NCBI GenBank assembly: GCA_022446795.1
Contig: JAKVBX010000008.1
Coordinates: 1-64,000, forward strand
DNA: 64,000 nucleotides
Origin: Phycisphaerales bacterium
Lineage (GTDB): Bacteria; Planctomycetota; Phycisphaerae; Phycisphaerales; SM1A02
Reading direction: 5' to 3'
A model generated the notes under the pieces. That model did not search any database, was not told the DNA's origin, and saw only the letters and a program-made list of their open reading frames with translations. Within the stretch, counting starts at the first letter, position 1; every line of letters starts with the position of its first letter. This document shows, piece after piece, positions 44,907 through 53,446 of this stretch. The position numbers and the translations under genes are program-made.

Positions 44907-45544
44907 CCGACCAGACCTGGCCTGCCGCCGATGGCGACACCCGGATCAAGATCTGTGGTCTCCGTGACCCGGAGATGGCCGCCATCGCCATCGACGCCGG
45001 TGCCTCGGCCATCGGCCTCGTCCGCCACGAACCCTCGCCACGCCACGTGGACGATCAGACCGTTGCCGCGATCCAGGCGGTGATCCCCTCCCCCGTCGCC
45101 AGCGTGCAGGTCTTTGTCGACCCACCGCCGCCAACTGTCCGCGAGACGGCCGGCTGGATCCAACTCCATGGCGAAGAAACCGAGGACCTGGTCGCCATGG
45201 CCACTGGTCCCGTAGTCCGCGGGTTCTCCTTCTCACCGGACGCCGTCCGACGTTGGGATCAGTGCCCCGACGTGAAGATCCTGCTCATCGATGGGCCGGG
45301 CAAGGGCGCCGGACGTGGGTTCGACCACGAGGCCTTGCTGGCCATGCGGGACGAATTGACAACACCGATCGTGATCGCCGGTGGCCTGTGTCCGGATTCC
45401 GTCGGCCCCTGCATCGAGACTCTTCGCCCCTGGGGAGTCGACGTCAGCAGTGGCGTGGAATCCGAGCGCGGCGTCAAGGACCCGGGTCGGATCCGCGCCT
45501 TCTGCGAAGCCGTCCGGGCCGCCGACCAGGCCAACAGGACCTGA
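44903..45544 (+). CDS. trpF: Phosphoribosylanthranilate isomerase
   Basis: 213 residues from GTG 44903 (GTGA overlap with the rhomboid gene), since the family N-terminus RIKICGLRDPEMA follows shortly. Other signatures are LHGEE, the LLIDGPGKGAGRGFDHE region, IAGGLCPDSV and GVDVSSGVESERGVKDP. It catalyses the Amadori rearrangement in tryptophan synthesis. The other trp genes are not adjacent, apart from a trpG/pabA-like gene 5 kb away on the other strand. Confidence 0.95.
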   Translation: MTDQTWPAADGDTRIKICGLRDPEMAAIAIDAGASAIGLVRHEPSPRHVDDQTVAAIQAVIPSPVASVQVFVDPPPPTVRETAGWIQLHGEETEDLVAMATGPVVRGFSFSPDAVRRWDQCPDVKILLIDGPGKGAGRGFDHEALLAMRDELTTPIVIAGGLCPDSVGPCIETLRPWGVDVSSGVESERGVKDPGRIRAFCEAVRAADQANRT

Positions 45545-46000
45545 TCACCCCTTCTGCTTGAGTACGAGCCGGACGCCTTCGATCCGCATGTCCTTGTCGA
45601 TGGCCTTCGTCATGTCGTAGAGGGTCAACGCCGCCACCGAGACCGCGGTCAACGCTTCCATCTCGACACCGGTACGAGCCACCACCGTCGCCGACGCCTC
45701 GATCCGGATGCGGTCCGATTCCTGACGATCGAAATCAACCGTGACCTGGTCGAGCGGAAGACCATGGCACAGGGGAATCAGTCGATCGCAGTCCTTGGCC
45801 GCCTGGATCCCGGCGATCCGCGCCGTTGCCAACGCGTCACCCTTGGGCAGGTCACCATCCAGCAGTCGATCAAGCGTGGCCTCGGCCGCCACCAGGAATC
45901 CTTCCGCGACCGCGCGCCGCAGGATCGGTTCCTTGGCGGACGTGTCCACCATGGTGACGCGGCCCTGTTCATCTACATGAGTCAACGGTGAATCCGTCAC
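45545..46000 (-). CDS. moaC: Cyclic pyranopterin monophosphate synthase MoaC
   Basis: 151 residues from GTG 46000, which overlaps the stop of the amidohydrolase gene (GTGA). The family pattern is complete: VTMVDTSAKEPILRRAVAEG near the start, IPLCHGLPLDQVTVDF in the middle and GVEMEALTAVSVAAL with the YDMTKAIDKDM end. MoaC forms cyclic pyranopterin monophosphate in molybdenum-cofactor synthesis. moaA is not in the window. A molybdopterin oxidoreductase-like gene lies 2.4 kb away on the same strand. Confidence 0.96.
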   Translation of the reverse strand: MTDSPLTHVDEQGRVTMVDTSAKEPILRRAVAEGFLVAAEATLDRLLDGDLPKGDALATARIAGIQAAKDCDRLIPLCHGLPLDQVTVDFDRQESDRIRIEASATVVARTGVEMEALTAVSVAALTLYDMTKAIDKDMRIEGVRLVLKQKG

Positions 46001-47580
46001 GAGGCTGTCTCCTGGACCGGTACCGTACCGGCAACCTGCTCCCCACCGACGAAGGTCGACAGGATCCGTGGCCGGACGCGGGCCCAGTCCACGTCGAATG
46101 GATCATGATCCCAGGTCACGAAGTCGGCCAGGTGGCCGATCGCCAACGAGCCGGACCCCTCCAACTGCGAGGCTTCAGCGGCCTCGACGGTGTACCCACG
46201 GAGTACCGTTTCCATGTCGAGGCATTCCTCGGCATGGAACGGCCGACCACGACTGTCCCGACCGGTGATTGCCGCCTCCATGCCCGCCAGGGGATCGACC
46301 GTGACCACGGGCCAGTCGGATCCAAAGGACAGTCTTGCACCGGCCTTGGCCAACGAGGCCAGCGGCATCATCGAGGCGGTTCGTTCCGAGCCCAGCGCCT
46401 GCTGGGCATACACGGCATCCGTTGCCCGATGCCAGGGCTGCATTGACAACCGGATCCCCGGCGTGGCCGCCACCAGGTCCATGACCCGTGGCGTCACGAT
46501 CTGCGCATGCTCGATGGTCGCTCGGCAGGACTCATGTCGATCACGGACCGTCTCCAGCGCCAGGTAAACCGCCTCGTCACCGATCGCATGCATCACCGGC
46601 GATCGTTGCCCGGCCACGACTTCATCAACCCACTCCGCAAGCCGTCCCTCCAGCGCGTGGTCGGTCCACATGCCGCGATTGTCCTGCCCATCCGCGAACG
46701 CCTCGAACATTCGGGCCGTGCGTGAACCAAACGTTCCATCGACGAATGACTTGCACCCCGTTACCCGCAGCCACTCGTCGGTCGGCACCTCTGCCATCCA
46801 CTCCAACTCAAGCGGAAGAACACGGTCCAGTTGCACGATGGAGAGCCGCAGCCCCCCCGGACCTCGGGTCGGAAGGTAGTACTCGCGAACGTCCTTGGTG
46901 TATTCCATCGACCGCACCGCCACCAGGCCGAGTTCCAGGCAATGCCGCTGGGCCGCCACCAGGGCCTCGGCACGCTGCTGCGGCGGCAGTGGTGGAATGC
47001 GGGGAATCAGGTACATCCAGGCTGCGGCTTCCTGCAGCAGACCGGTCGCCCCGCCCGCATCATCCCGGACCACTCGCCCGCCCTCGCTCGCCAGGGTGGC
47101 ATCATCAGGAAGCGCGAGCTTCTCCAGCACAGCGTCATTCACGAGCGCTGCGTGCAGGTCCATACGCCAGCACACGACGGGCCGATCACCACAACACGCC
47201 AGCCAGGTCTTGTCCGGTGGCGTCGTTGAATCCCAGTTGGACTCGGACCAGCCCGAAGCGATCAACCATTCCCCTGGTTCACGAGCCTCGTGAGCCTCTG
47301 CGATCGCCTCCTGGAACTCCGCCGGACTGGTGGCCCGGGACAGATCGACGTGCCGAAGGGACTCGCCGCCCATCAGCAGGTGCACATGCGCATCGATCAG
47401 CCCAGGTGAAACGAATCGGCCCCCAAGATCAACGGCATCGGTCTCGCCCGGTCGACAGGTGCTCGACTCCAGCAACTCGACCACCCGGCCATCCTTGACG
47501 CGGAAGCTTCCCGCGAACCGAGGCGTGTCCAGGCCAGTCCAGATCCTGGCGTTGTAATAGAGGGTCTCGCGGCCAACCAT
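45997..47580 (-). CDS. Amidohydrolase family protein (YtcJ-like)
   Basis: 527 residues. Metal-dependent hydrolase fold with the first metal ligands H65 and H67 in LIDAHVHLLMGG. The later His of the family are in HAIGDEAVYLAL and TIEHAQIV, and the Asp in FGSDWPVV. The C-terminus closes the beta-sandwich with LAIGHLADFVTWDHDPF. YtcJ-type members hydrolyse amide-like substrates that are mostly unknown. It is in an operon with moaC (GTGA overlap); the two have no known link. No signal peptide. Confidence 0.9.
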   Translation of the reverse strand: MVGRETLYYNARIWTGLDTPRFAGSFRVKDGRVVELLESSTCRPGETDAVDLGGRFVSPGLIDAHVHLLMGGESLRHVDLSRATSPAEFQEAIAEAHEAREPGEWLIASGWSESNWDSTTPPDKTWLACCGDRPVVCWRMDLHAALVNDAVLEKLALPDDATLASEGGRVVRDDAGGATGLLQEAAAWMYLIPRIPPLPPQQRAEALVAAQRHCLELGLVAVRSMEYTKDVREYYLPTRGPGGLRLSIVQLDRVLPLELEWMAEVPTDEWLRVTGCKSFVDGTFGSRTARMFEAFADGQDNRGMWTDHALEGRLAEWVDEVVAGQRSPVMHAIGDEAVYLALETVRDRHESCRATIEHAQIVTPRVMDLVAATPGIRLSMQPWHRATDAVYAQQALGSERTASMMPLASLAKAGARLSFGSDWPVVTVDPLAGMEAAITGRDSRGRPFHAEECLDMETVLRGYTVEAAEASQLEGSGSLAIGHLADFVTWDHDPFDVDWARVRPRILSTFVGGEQVAGTVPVQETAS

Positions 47581-47683
47581 GCGAATCTCCCGTTCCTGAA
47601 GGAGGCGAAGTCCCTATGCTATGGAAACCGGGCCGGATGAACAGCACCATTCAGCCCGCGAATCCACTGGATCCCACTCCTCC

Positions 47684-48373
47684 ATGTACCGACTCCTGGC
47701 ACCCCTGTTCGTCATCGCCCTGTCGCTGACTGGCTGCGAAGACTCGCCCCCGCTTCCTCCCGCTGAAGCGGGCGAGGCGGCGTCCATGCCCGGTACGTCG
47801 ACAGTGGACCGGTTGCCCGCGCCGAATCGGGTCACTCCAGAGGAATCCTCCTCGGCCGAGGCCAAGGACCCACCACCGCCACCCAAGCCACCTGAGAACC
47901 CCGACCGGGCCCAGTTCGCCGGACTGGTCGGCCCTGTCCCACCGACGTGGCAGTGGCAACCGCCCCGCCACCACTTCCGCGTGGCCCAATGGATGGTTCC
48001 CGGCCGGGACGGCAGCGAACCGGCTGAACTCGTCGTCACGACCTTTCCGGAAGCCTCGGGAAACACGGTCGCCAACAACTTGGAACGCTGGGCCCGCCAG
48101 TTCCGCACCACCGATGGCTCGCCATCAAAGCCCGAGGTCGAGTCGTTGACCGTCCACGAGATGCCCGTCACGATCGCTGACTACAGCGGCGAGTACCTCG
48201 GCATGGGCGGTGGCTGGCACAAGGAGGGCTACCGGATGATCGTGGCCATCGTGGAGTCACCCAGCGGGTCCGTGTTCTTGAAACTGCTCGGTCCGGATGC
48301 AACAGTCTCGGCCAATGCCGATGGCTACCGACACCTGGTGATGAACCTGGAAGTCGACGAGGCCAGCCCCTAG
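47684..48373 (+). CDS. Hypothetical lipoprotein
   Basis: 229 residues from ATG 47684, which gives a signal peptide with lipobox LSLTGC (Cys18). Residues 19-85 are Pro/Glu-rich (KDPPPPPKPPENPD), a linker from the membrane. The remaining globular domain contains FRVAQWMVPGRDGSEPAELVVT, NLERWARQF and YRMIVAIVESPSGSVFLKL, similar in plan to small planctomycete exported proteins. No family named. It diverges from the amidohydrolase and converges with the molybdopterin protein, four bases apart at the stops. Confidence 0.75.
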   Translation: MYRLLAPLFVIALSLTGCEDSPPLPPAEAGEAASMPGTSTVDRLPAPNRVTPEESSSAEAKDPPPPPKPPENPDRAQFAGLVGPVPPTWQWQPPRHHFRVAQWMVPGRDGSEPAELVVTTFPEASGNTVANNLERWARQFRTTDGSPSKPEVESLTVHEMPVTIADYSGEYLGMGGGWHKEGYRMIVAIVESPSGSVFLKLLGPDATVSANADGYRHLVMNLEVDEASP

Positions 48374-48377
48374 GCGG

Positions 48378-49013
48378 CTACCACCCGAATCGTTCCTCGC
48401 GCCAGGGATCCCCATCATTGTGATAGCCATTGACTTCCCAGAAGCCGGGACGATCCGCTTCCGTGAACTCGATCCGGCTCAGCCACTTGGCGCCTTTCCA
48501 GAAGTACAGGCGAGGGATCACCACTCGGACCGGACCGCCATGATCCGGTGACAACGGTTCGTCATCGTGCGCACGGGCCAACAGGCAATCATCGCCCGCG
48601 AACTGGTCCATGGGGACATTGGTCGTCCAACTGCCGTCTGGATCGGAATCGGCATGCTGAACGACGAACCTGGCTTCCGGCGTCGGGCGAACCAGGTCGA
48701 TGATCGCCTGCGTCGAGACACCGGTGAACCGGTTATCAAGGCGGGACCATCGGGTGACGCAGTGGATGTCACAGTGAACATCGACCTGCGGAAGCTGCAT
48801 GAACTGTTCCCAGTCAAGTTCCAGTGGCTGTTCGCAGCAGCCGTCGATCCGCAGTCGCCAGGTCGACCGGTCGATCCGGGGCACTTCGCCGAAGTGAAGC
48901 ACGGGCCACTTCGCCGTCAGGGTCTGCCCGGGCGGTGTTCGAGCCTCCCGGTCACCACGCTGGGTGTCCGAGCTGATGATCGTCGGGCGAGCCGAGGCAT
49001 CTGCCGTGCTCAC
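48378..49013 (-). CDS. Sulfite oxidase-like molybdopterin oxidoreductase
   Basis: 211 residues from GTG 49013, overlapping the stop of the upstream gene by GTGA. It has the SUOX/YuiH fold: LRIDGCCEQPLELDWEQFMQLP, the molybdenum ligand C85 in HCVTRWS, ADSDPDGSWTTNVPMDQF, and the C-terminal PRLYFWKGAKWLSRIEF...GYHNDGDPWREERF block. No Tat or Sec signal is seen, so it appears cytoplasmic. The physiological substrate is unknown for this subgroup. It probably uses cofactor from the Moa pathway represented by moaC nearby. Confidence 0.9.
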   Translation of the reverse strand: MSTADASARPTIISSDTQRGDREARTPPGQTLTAKWPVLHFGEVPRIDRSTWRLRIDGCCEQPLELDWEQFMQLPQVDVHCDIHCVTRWSRLDNRFTGVSTQAIIDLVRPTPEARFVVQHADSDPDGSWTTNVPMDQFAGDDCLLARAHDDEPLSPDHGGPVRVVIPRLYFWKGAKWLSRIEFTEADRPGFWEVNGYHNDGDPWREERFGW

Positions 49014-49411
49014 GATGAGGCCTGCTGGAAACGCGCCCCGGACTCCACGTGGAAGTTCACGAACTCACCGGGAACACAGGCGGCACGATCCGCTTCATCG
49101 TCCACGTTGACGAGGATGGGAATCGCGGAACGCACCAGGACGGTCCCGGCGCCATCGTTCGACAACACGCGGCCCGCAACGATCCTCGGCTGACCCACGA
49201 CCGGTTCAATGAAGGCTCCGCCACCGGTCGCGCGATGCACGCGGAGGGCGTGCGCATGGGCTGTGCCGGAGATCCGATCCCCCAGCCCGGCGCCGGTGAG
49301 CGGTGACTCCACCTCCAGGTGAACCTCGTAGCTGTTCCCGGGCGGCGCCAGTACGACGCTGGAGGAATCACTCGCCTGCAGGATCGATTCAAATCGGGGG
49401 TCGATGGTCAT
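49010..49411 (-). CDS. Hypothetical protein upstream of molybdopterin oxidoreductase
   Basis: 133 residues from ATG 49411 (MTIDPRFESI); a further upstream codon adds 17 residues with no clear support. Soluble, beta-rich, with a SYEVHLEVESPLTGAGLGDRI stretch, a Gly-rich GGGAFIEPVVGQPRIVAG part and IPILVNVDDEADRAACVPGEFV near the end, suggestive of an OB- or barrel-like fold. No family recognised. It is coupled to the molybdopterin gene (GTGA), so a role in that enzyme or its substrate is inferred. Confidence 0.65.
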   Translation of the reverse strand: MTIDPRFESILQASDSSSVVLAPPGNSYEVHLEVESPLTGAGLGDRISGTAHAHALRVHRATGGGAFIEPVVGQPRIVAGRVLSNDGAGTVLVRSAIPILVNVDDEADRAACVPGEFVNFHVESGARFQQASS

Positions 49412-49471
49412 CCGGCACTCCTGTGGGTCGGAACACGCACGGTACCGCGTTCCGCGGCGCATCTCCAGCGG

Positions 49472-50398
49472 TCATTCCGCAGCGGGCGCCTGCTTGACGA
49501 CATAGGCCTCGATGGTCGCATCCAGGTGCTCGTCGAGAAACTGCATCAAGGGCACTGCGTAGGTGGCCAGCGGAGGCATGTGCGGGGCTCCCGGGATGAC
49601 CGTTGTCTCACAGGGCACCTGGGCTCGCTCGCAGGCCTGCTGCATGATCGTGACCTGCCCGACCGGACAGATCGTGTCGGCCTCTCCATGGATCAGCAGG
49701 ACCGGCGGATCACCCGGATCGATCCAGTGAACCGGGCTGTAGAGCGCCCTGGGACCCTTGCCATCCGGCTGGGCAGGCCCCGCCCAGGCGGTCACGACAC
49801 CCTCTGCAGCCGCAGGAATCTCTGCCGAGAGATCCATGGGACCGCCGATGGACACCACGCACTCGACCGAGGGCCGGGCACGATCCATCCCCTTGGGGCC
49901 AGGCGGATCAAGTGCGCCGGTATCCGACGTCGCCCCCGCCAGGGCTGCCAGGTGCCCCCCCGCGCTGAAGCCCATCAGGGCAATGCGATCGCGATCAATT
50001 CCAAGGTCCTCCGCATGGCGATCAAGCCACCGCAGGATGAGTTTCACATCGTGAATGGCTGCCGGCGCCGGGTCTGTCGGTGCCAGTCGGTAGTTGGGCG
50101 CGACGACCAGGCATCCACCACCAGCCGTCGGTGGCAGGAACGACCGCACGGTCGCCTTGTCACCCTGCATCCATCCGCCACCATGGATGATCACGACGAC
50201 CGGCAACAGGCCCTCGTGCGCCAATGGTGTAGCAACATCCATGACCTGCCGTTCGTGTTCATCTCCGTAGGGGACGTCGTCAACGATCAGGACATCCTCG
50301 ACGCGTTGTACCCCGGGAAGCCCGTCGAGCAGTTGGGCCGCTGGCTGTGCCAGCGATACCAGCATGACCAGCACGCCGGTTCCCAATGCACTGATCAT
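49472..50398 (-). CDS. Secreted alpha/beta hydrolase (carboxylesterase type)
   Basis: 308 residues. A signal peptide is present (residues 1-22). The oxyanion motif HGGG lies at 72-75, the nucleophile S145 in GFSAGG, the Asp in HGEADTICPVG and the His in PGAPHMPP. Sequence type is the esterase/lipase (hormone-sensitive lipase-like or BD-FAE) family, which acts on acetylated polysaccharide or other esters outside the cytoplasm. Start overlaps the upstream trpG/pabA stop (ATGA). Confidence 0.88.
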   Translation of the reverse strand: MISALGTGVLVMLVSLAQPAAQLLDGLPGVQRVEDVLIVDDVPYGDEHERQVMDVATPLAHEGLLPVVVIIHGGGWMQGDKATVRSFLPPTAGGGCLVVAPNYRLAPTDPAPAAIHDVKLILRWLDRHAEDLGIDRDRIALMGFSAGGHLAALAGATSDTGALDPPGPKGMDRARPSVECVVSIGGPMDLSAEIPAAAEGVVTAWAGPAQPDGKGPRALYSPVHWIDPGDPPVLLIHGEADTICPVGQVTIMQQACERAQVPCETTVIPGAPHMPPLATYAVPLMQFLDEHLDATIEAYVVKQAPAAE

Positions 50399-51003
50399 GC
50401 ATTCGCTCCGATCGGTGCCTCGAGAAAATTCTCCAGCAGGGACGGGCCTCGCGTGGTGAGAAAGCTCTCGGGATGGAACTGGACGCCGACCATCGCCGCC
50501 CGTTCCCCCGCGGGCCAGCCCTGCGCCCAGCGCAGACCCATGACATCTCCCTCTTCCGTCCAGGCACTGACCGTGAAGTCATCCGTCACGCGATCACGTG
50601 GGACGACCAGGGAGTGGTACCGCGTCGCTTCGAAGGGATCCGGCAGTCCGGCGAAGAGCCCCTGCCCGTCATGATGGATCCAGGAGGTCTTTCCGTGCAT
50701 TGGAGACGGATGCTGAACCACGGGCATCCCGTGAACATCGGCGATGGCCTGGTGCCCCAGGCAGACGCCCATGATGGGAATCCGTCCGGCAAAGGTCCGC
50801 AGGAGATCGCGACAGACACCCGTCTCTTCCGGGGTACAGGGCCCGGGCGAGATCACCAGGTGGGTCGGCGCCAGAGCCTCCGCATCGGCCACGGTGAGTT
50901 CATCGTTGCGACGGACCTCGATGGTCATGTCCGGGCGCAACGCCCCCATGCCATGGACGAGGTTCCATGTGAACGAGTCATAGTTGTCGATGAGCAGCAG
51001 CAC
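50395..51003 (-). CDS. Glutamine amidotransferase subunit, anthranilate or 4-amino-4-deoxychorismate synthase
   Basis: 202 residues from GTG 51003. Class I amidotransferase with LLIDNYDSFTWNLVHG, the nucleophile C in GVCLGHQAI, and VGVQFHPESFLTTRG. It supplies ammonia to TrpE or PabB; the two cannot be told apart from the sequence, so the call could be trpG or pabA. It lies 43 bases after the DUF1444-like gene and is coupled to the esterase. Confidence 0.93.
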   Translation of the reverse strand: MLLLIDNYDSFTWNLVHGMGALRPDMTIEVRRNDELTVADAEALAPTHLVISPGPCTPEETGVCRDLLRTFAGRIPIMGVCLGHQAIADVHGMPVVQHPSPMHGKTSWIHHDGQGLFAGLPDPFEATRYHSLVVPRDRVTDDFTVSAWTEEGDVMGLRWAQGWPAGERAAMVGVQFHPESFLTTRGPSLLENFLEAPIGANA

Positions 51004-51045
51004 GACAGACCATCATACCGACCGGGCGATGGCCATCCCGCGAGC

Positions 51046-51837
51046 CTAGGCGGCCTGTGTACCGGCGACGCCGTCCCGCGTGACGACGAACAGGTCGTCG
51101 GTGATGGGGTACGGCAACCTTCGGAAGTCACGGTTGGTACGCTTTCGAAGGCGGTCCACGAATGACTCGGGCTTGGACGTCATCGCCAGGAACAGGTCCC
51201 GTGCCGGCGTGGCCACGAAGAAGTCACCACGCAGTTCCGGTGCCAGTCGTTCGTACAAGGTGCCCAGCAGCAGGCGTGCCGCGTCATAGCCATCCTGCAC
51301 GGACAACACGGCCGCTCGTCCACCATCCTGTCCCTCGATGAACTGGACCTTCAGATCCGGCGTGTACCCCTGGAGGTTCTCGCGTGACCAGAGGTCCAGG
51401 TCCTCGACCGTGATGCCCCAGCGGAGCACCTGCTCGGTCGTGATACTCACGGTGAGACGTGGCATGTCGATGACGAAGACGATCACCGTGCCATTGACGT
51501 ATGGCACGTGGGCAACCTGCTGACGATCCAGTCGCTCGAAGATCGCTTCGGGCTGGATACGGGGCATGATCCGGGGCCGGGCCAGTTCCAGTGGCATGGC
51601 GACACTGCCGATGCTGTCTCCCTCGGCCATGCGGTCGAGGAATTCGTCGACGATCTCGACGCCCCGTTCCGGATCACAACAGACCATCCGGTACAGGTTG
51701 CTGAGCGACAGGTGTCGGCCGTTGTAGACCAGGTCCATCGGACCGGCCAGGTCGACCTCCCCCTCGGGATTCAACCGCTTGAGGATGCGAAGCACCTGTT
51801 CAGAGAACGCCTCGGGTTCGCGTGGCATCTGGGACAT
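51046..51837 (-). CDS. DUF1444-like protein
   Basis: 263 residues. It matches the general plan of the YtpQ/DUF1444 family: an N-terminal part with FSEQVLRILKRLNP, a middle MDLVYNGRHLSLSNLYRMV, the block HVPYVNGTVIVFVIDMPRL with VLRWGITVEDLDLWSRENL, and a C-terminal DLFLAMTSKPESFVDRLRK. Soluble, no signal. The family function is not known. It is transcribed with trpG/pabA. Alternative starts were not supported. Confidence 0.75.
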   Translation of the reverse strand: MSQMPREPEAFSEQVLRILKRLNPEGEVDLAGPMDLVYNGRHLSLSNLYRMVCCDPERGVEIVDEFLDRMAEGDSIGSVAMPLELARPRIMPRIQPEAIFERLDRQQVAHVPYVNGTVIVFVIDMPRLTVSITTEQVLRWGITVEDLDLWSRENLQGYTPDLKVQFIEGQDGGRAAVLSVQDGYDAARLLLGTLYERLAPELRGDFFVATPARDLFLAMTSKPESFVDRLRKRTNRDFRRLPYPITDDLFVVTRDGVAGTQAA

Positions 51838-52034
51838 TGGTCATGGCCTCCTGGGGCACCAAAACGGCTGGATGCACGTCCGGGCCCAACACAACAGATC
51901 GGTCGAGACTGGGGTCGAGTCAAGCGGAATCACCCATCCTGGACTCCTTACATGACGAATCTCACCAAGGAGAGGTTCGCCATCCGCCCTCAGGCGCCGA
52001 TAACGGCCGGTTTTCCCTGGTCGCCAGCCCCGTA

Positions 52035-52040
52035 TACGCT
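52035..52040 (+). promoter_or_regulatory. Possible -10 element for kdsA
   Basis: TACGCT (with TATACG overlapping at 52033) lies six bases before ATG 52047, and TTTTCC at 52011-52016 could act as a weak -35. No Shine-Dalgarno in front of the ATG; candidate leaderless start. Confidence 0.38.
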
Positions 52041-52046
52041 GTCTGC

Positions 52047-52895
52047 ATGGACACCATGTGCCGGATTGGAAATATCACCGTTGGACCGGGGCACCCCCTG
52101 GTGATCATCGCGGGCCCATGCGTCCTGGAGGGGGCCGAGATCGACCTCGGGATCGCCAGGTCATTGGCGGAGACCTGCTCGGACCTGGGCCTGCCCCTGG
52201 TCTTCAAGGCCAGCTTCGACAAGGCCAATCGCACCAGCATCACCTCCAGCCGGGGCCCTGGCCTGGAAGAGGGCCTGCAGACGTTGGCCAGGATCAAGGA
52301 GCAGACGGGCCTCCCGATCTGCACCGATGTCCATCATCCCGAGCAAGCCGGACCCGCGGCGGAGACGGCCGACCTGGTCCAGGTGCCCGCCTTCCTCTGT
52401 CGACAGACCGACCTGCTGGTGGCCTGTGCCCGGACCGGCCGCGCGGTCAACGTCAAGAAGGGCCAGTTCCTCTCACCCGCCGAGATGGCACACGTCATCG
52501 GCAAGCTGAAGGATGCGGGCTGCGAAGACATCATGCTGACGGAACGAGGAACGTTCTTCGGCTATCACCGGCTGGTCAATGACTTCATCGGACTCGGAGA
52601 CATGATGGACCTGGGTCGTCCCGTCTGTTTCGACGTCACGCACTCCACGCAACTGCCGGGCGCCGGCGAGGGGCAGTCCGCCGGGCGACCGGATCGAGCG
52701 GACCTTCTGGCTCGAGCCGCCACGGCCGCCGGAGCCCACGCCCTCTTCCTCGAATGTCATCCTGATCCCAAGGCGGCCTCCAGCGATGCCGCAACCGTGC
52801 TGCCCATGGCTCGCGTGCCGGATATCCTGGCACAAGTGGCCGCGATTCGAGATGCCTTGAAAACAGGACTACCGACAGCCACGACCAATGCGTAG
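52047..52895 (+). CDS. kdsA: 3-deoxy-8-phosphooctulonate synthase (KDO-8-P synthase)
   Basis: 282 residues from ATG 52047; the ATG at 52056 is equally plausible. The family signatures are VIIAGPCVLEGAEI, the VFKASFDKANRTS region, the GLEEGLQTLARIKE run, CTDVHHPEQA, VQVPAFLCRQTDLL and the AVNVKKGQFLSP pattern. It makes KDO-8-phosphate from arabinose-5-phosphate and phosphoenolpyruvate for lipopolysaccharide, supporting an outer membrane. It precedes mcsA by 29 bases on the same strand. Confidence 0.96.
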   Translation: MDTMCRIGNITVGPGHPLVIIAGPCVLEGAEIDLGIARSLAETCSDLGLPLVFKASFDKANRTSITSSRGPGLEEGLQTLARIKEQTGLPICTDVHHPEQAGPAAETADLVQVPAFLCRQTDLLVACARTGRAVNVKKGQFLSPAEMAHVIGKLKDAGCEDIMLTERGTFFGYHRLVNDFIGLGDMMDLGRPVCFDVTHSTQLPGAGEGQSAGRPDRADLLARAATAAGAHALFLECHPDPKAASSDAATVLPMARVPDILAQVAAIRDALKTGLPTATTNA

Positions 52896-52924
52896 ACTTG
52901 TAGAGTCGGATCCCGGAATCGTTC

Positions 52925-53446
52925 ATGAAGTGTGATATCTGCGACAAGCCAGCCGTCGTCCACGAGGTCACGATCGCCAACGGCGTCAAGAAAGAGGTAC
53001 ACCTGTGCCTCGACCATGCCCGTGACGCCGGCGTCGCCATGCCCGGGCAGCAGCCCATCAACAAGCTGCTGTCGAAATTCTCGGTGGCCGGCAAACCCAC
53101 GGTCGTCGCCCCCCGCTGCGAGCAGTGCGGAACCAGCTTTGCGCAGATCCGACAGAACAGCCTGATCGGTTGCCCGGCGTGCTACGACACCTTCGAGGAA
53201 CCGCTGGGACGGTTCATCGAGCGTGCGCAGGCCGGCGCCACCCATCACGTGGGCCGCGGGCTTCCGCAGGAAGAAGGCAAGTCTCGACAACAGCGAGAGG
53301 AACGCCAGCTCATGCGAGCCCTGGAGGCCGCCCTGAGCCGTGAGCAATACGAGCGGGCCGCCGAGATCCGCGACCAGATCAACCAGTTGTCCGACAGGCC
53401 CAGCGAGGAATCCCAGGAACCCAGCAGCGAAGGCGACGAGGCATGA
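52925..53446 (+). CDS. mcsA: McsA-type zinc/UvrB-motif activator of arginine kinase
   Basis: 173 residues. The zinc-type cysteines C3/C6, C65/C68 and C83/C86 form CxxC pairs, with a lone C28. The C-terminus has a UvrB/UvrC motif (LEAALSREQYERAAEIRDQI). McsA activates McsB, the protein-arginine kinase that tags proteins for ClpCP. Its stop overlaps the mcsB start by ATGA. Assignment rests on the motifs and the partner gene. Confidence 0.92.
   Translation: MKCDICDKPAVVHEVTIANGVKKEVHLCLDHARDAGVAMPGQQPINKLLSKFSVAGKPTVVAPRCEQCGTSFAQIRQNSLIGCPACYDTFEEPLGRFIERAQAGATHHVGRGLPQEEGKSRQQREERQLMRALEAALSREQYERAAEIRDQINQLSDRPSEESQEPSSEGDEA

Noticed and set aside
47615-47683. Alternative start of the lipoprotein at 47621
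   Set aside because: The added 21 residues would place a charged segment before the signal peptide; the lipobox signal supports ATG 47684 even though a TATGCT hexamer lies directly before 47621.
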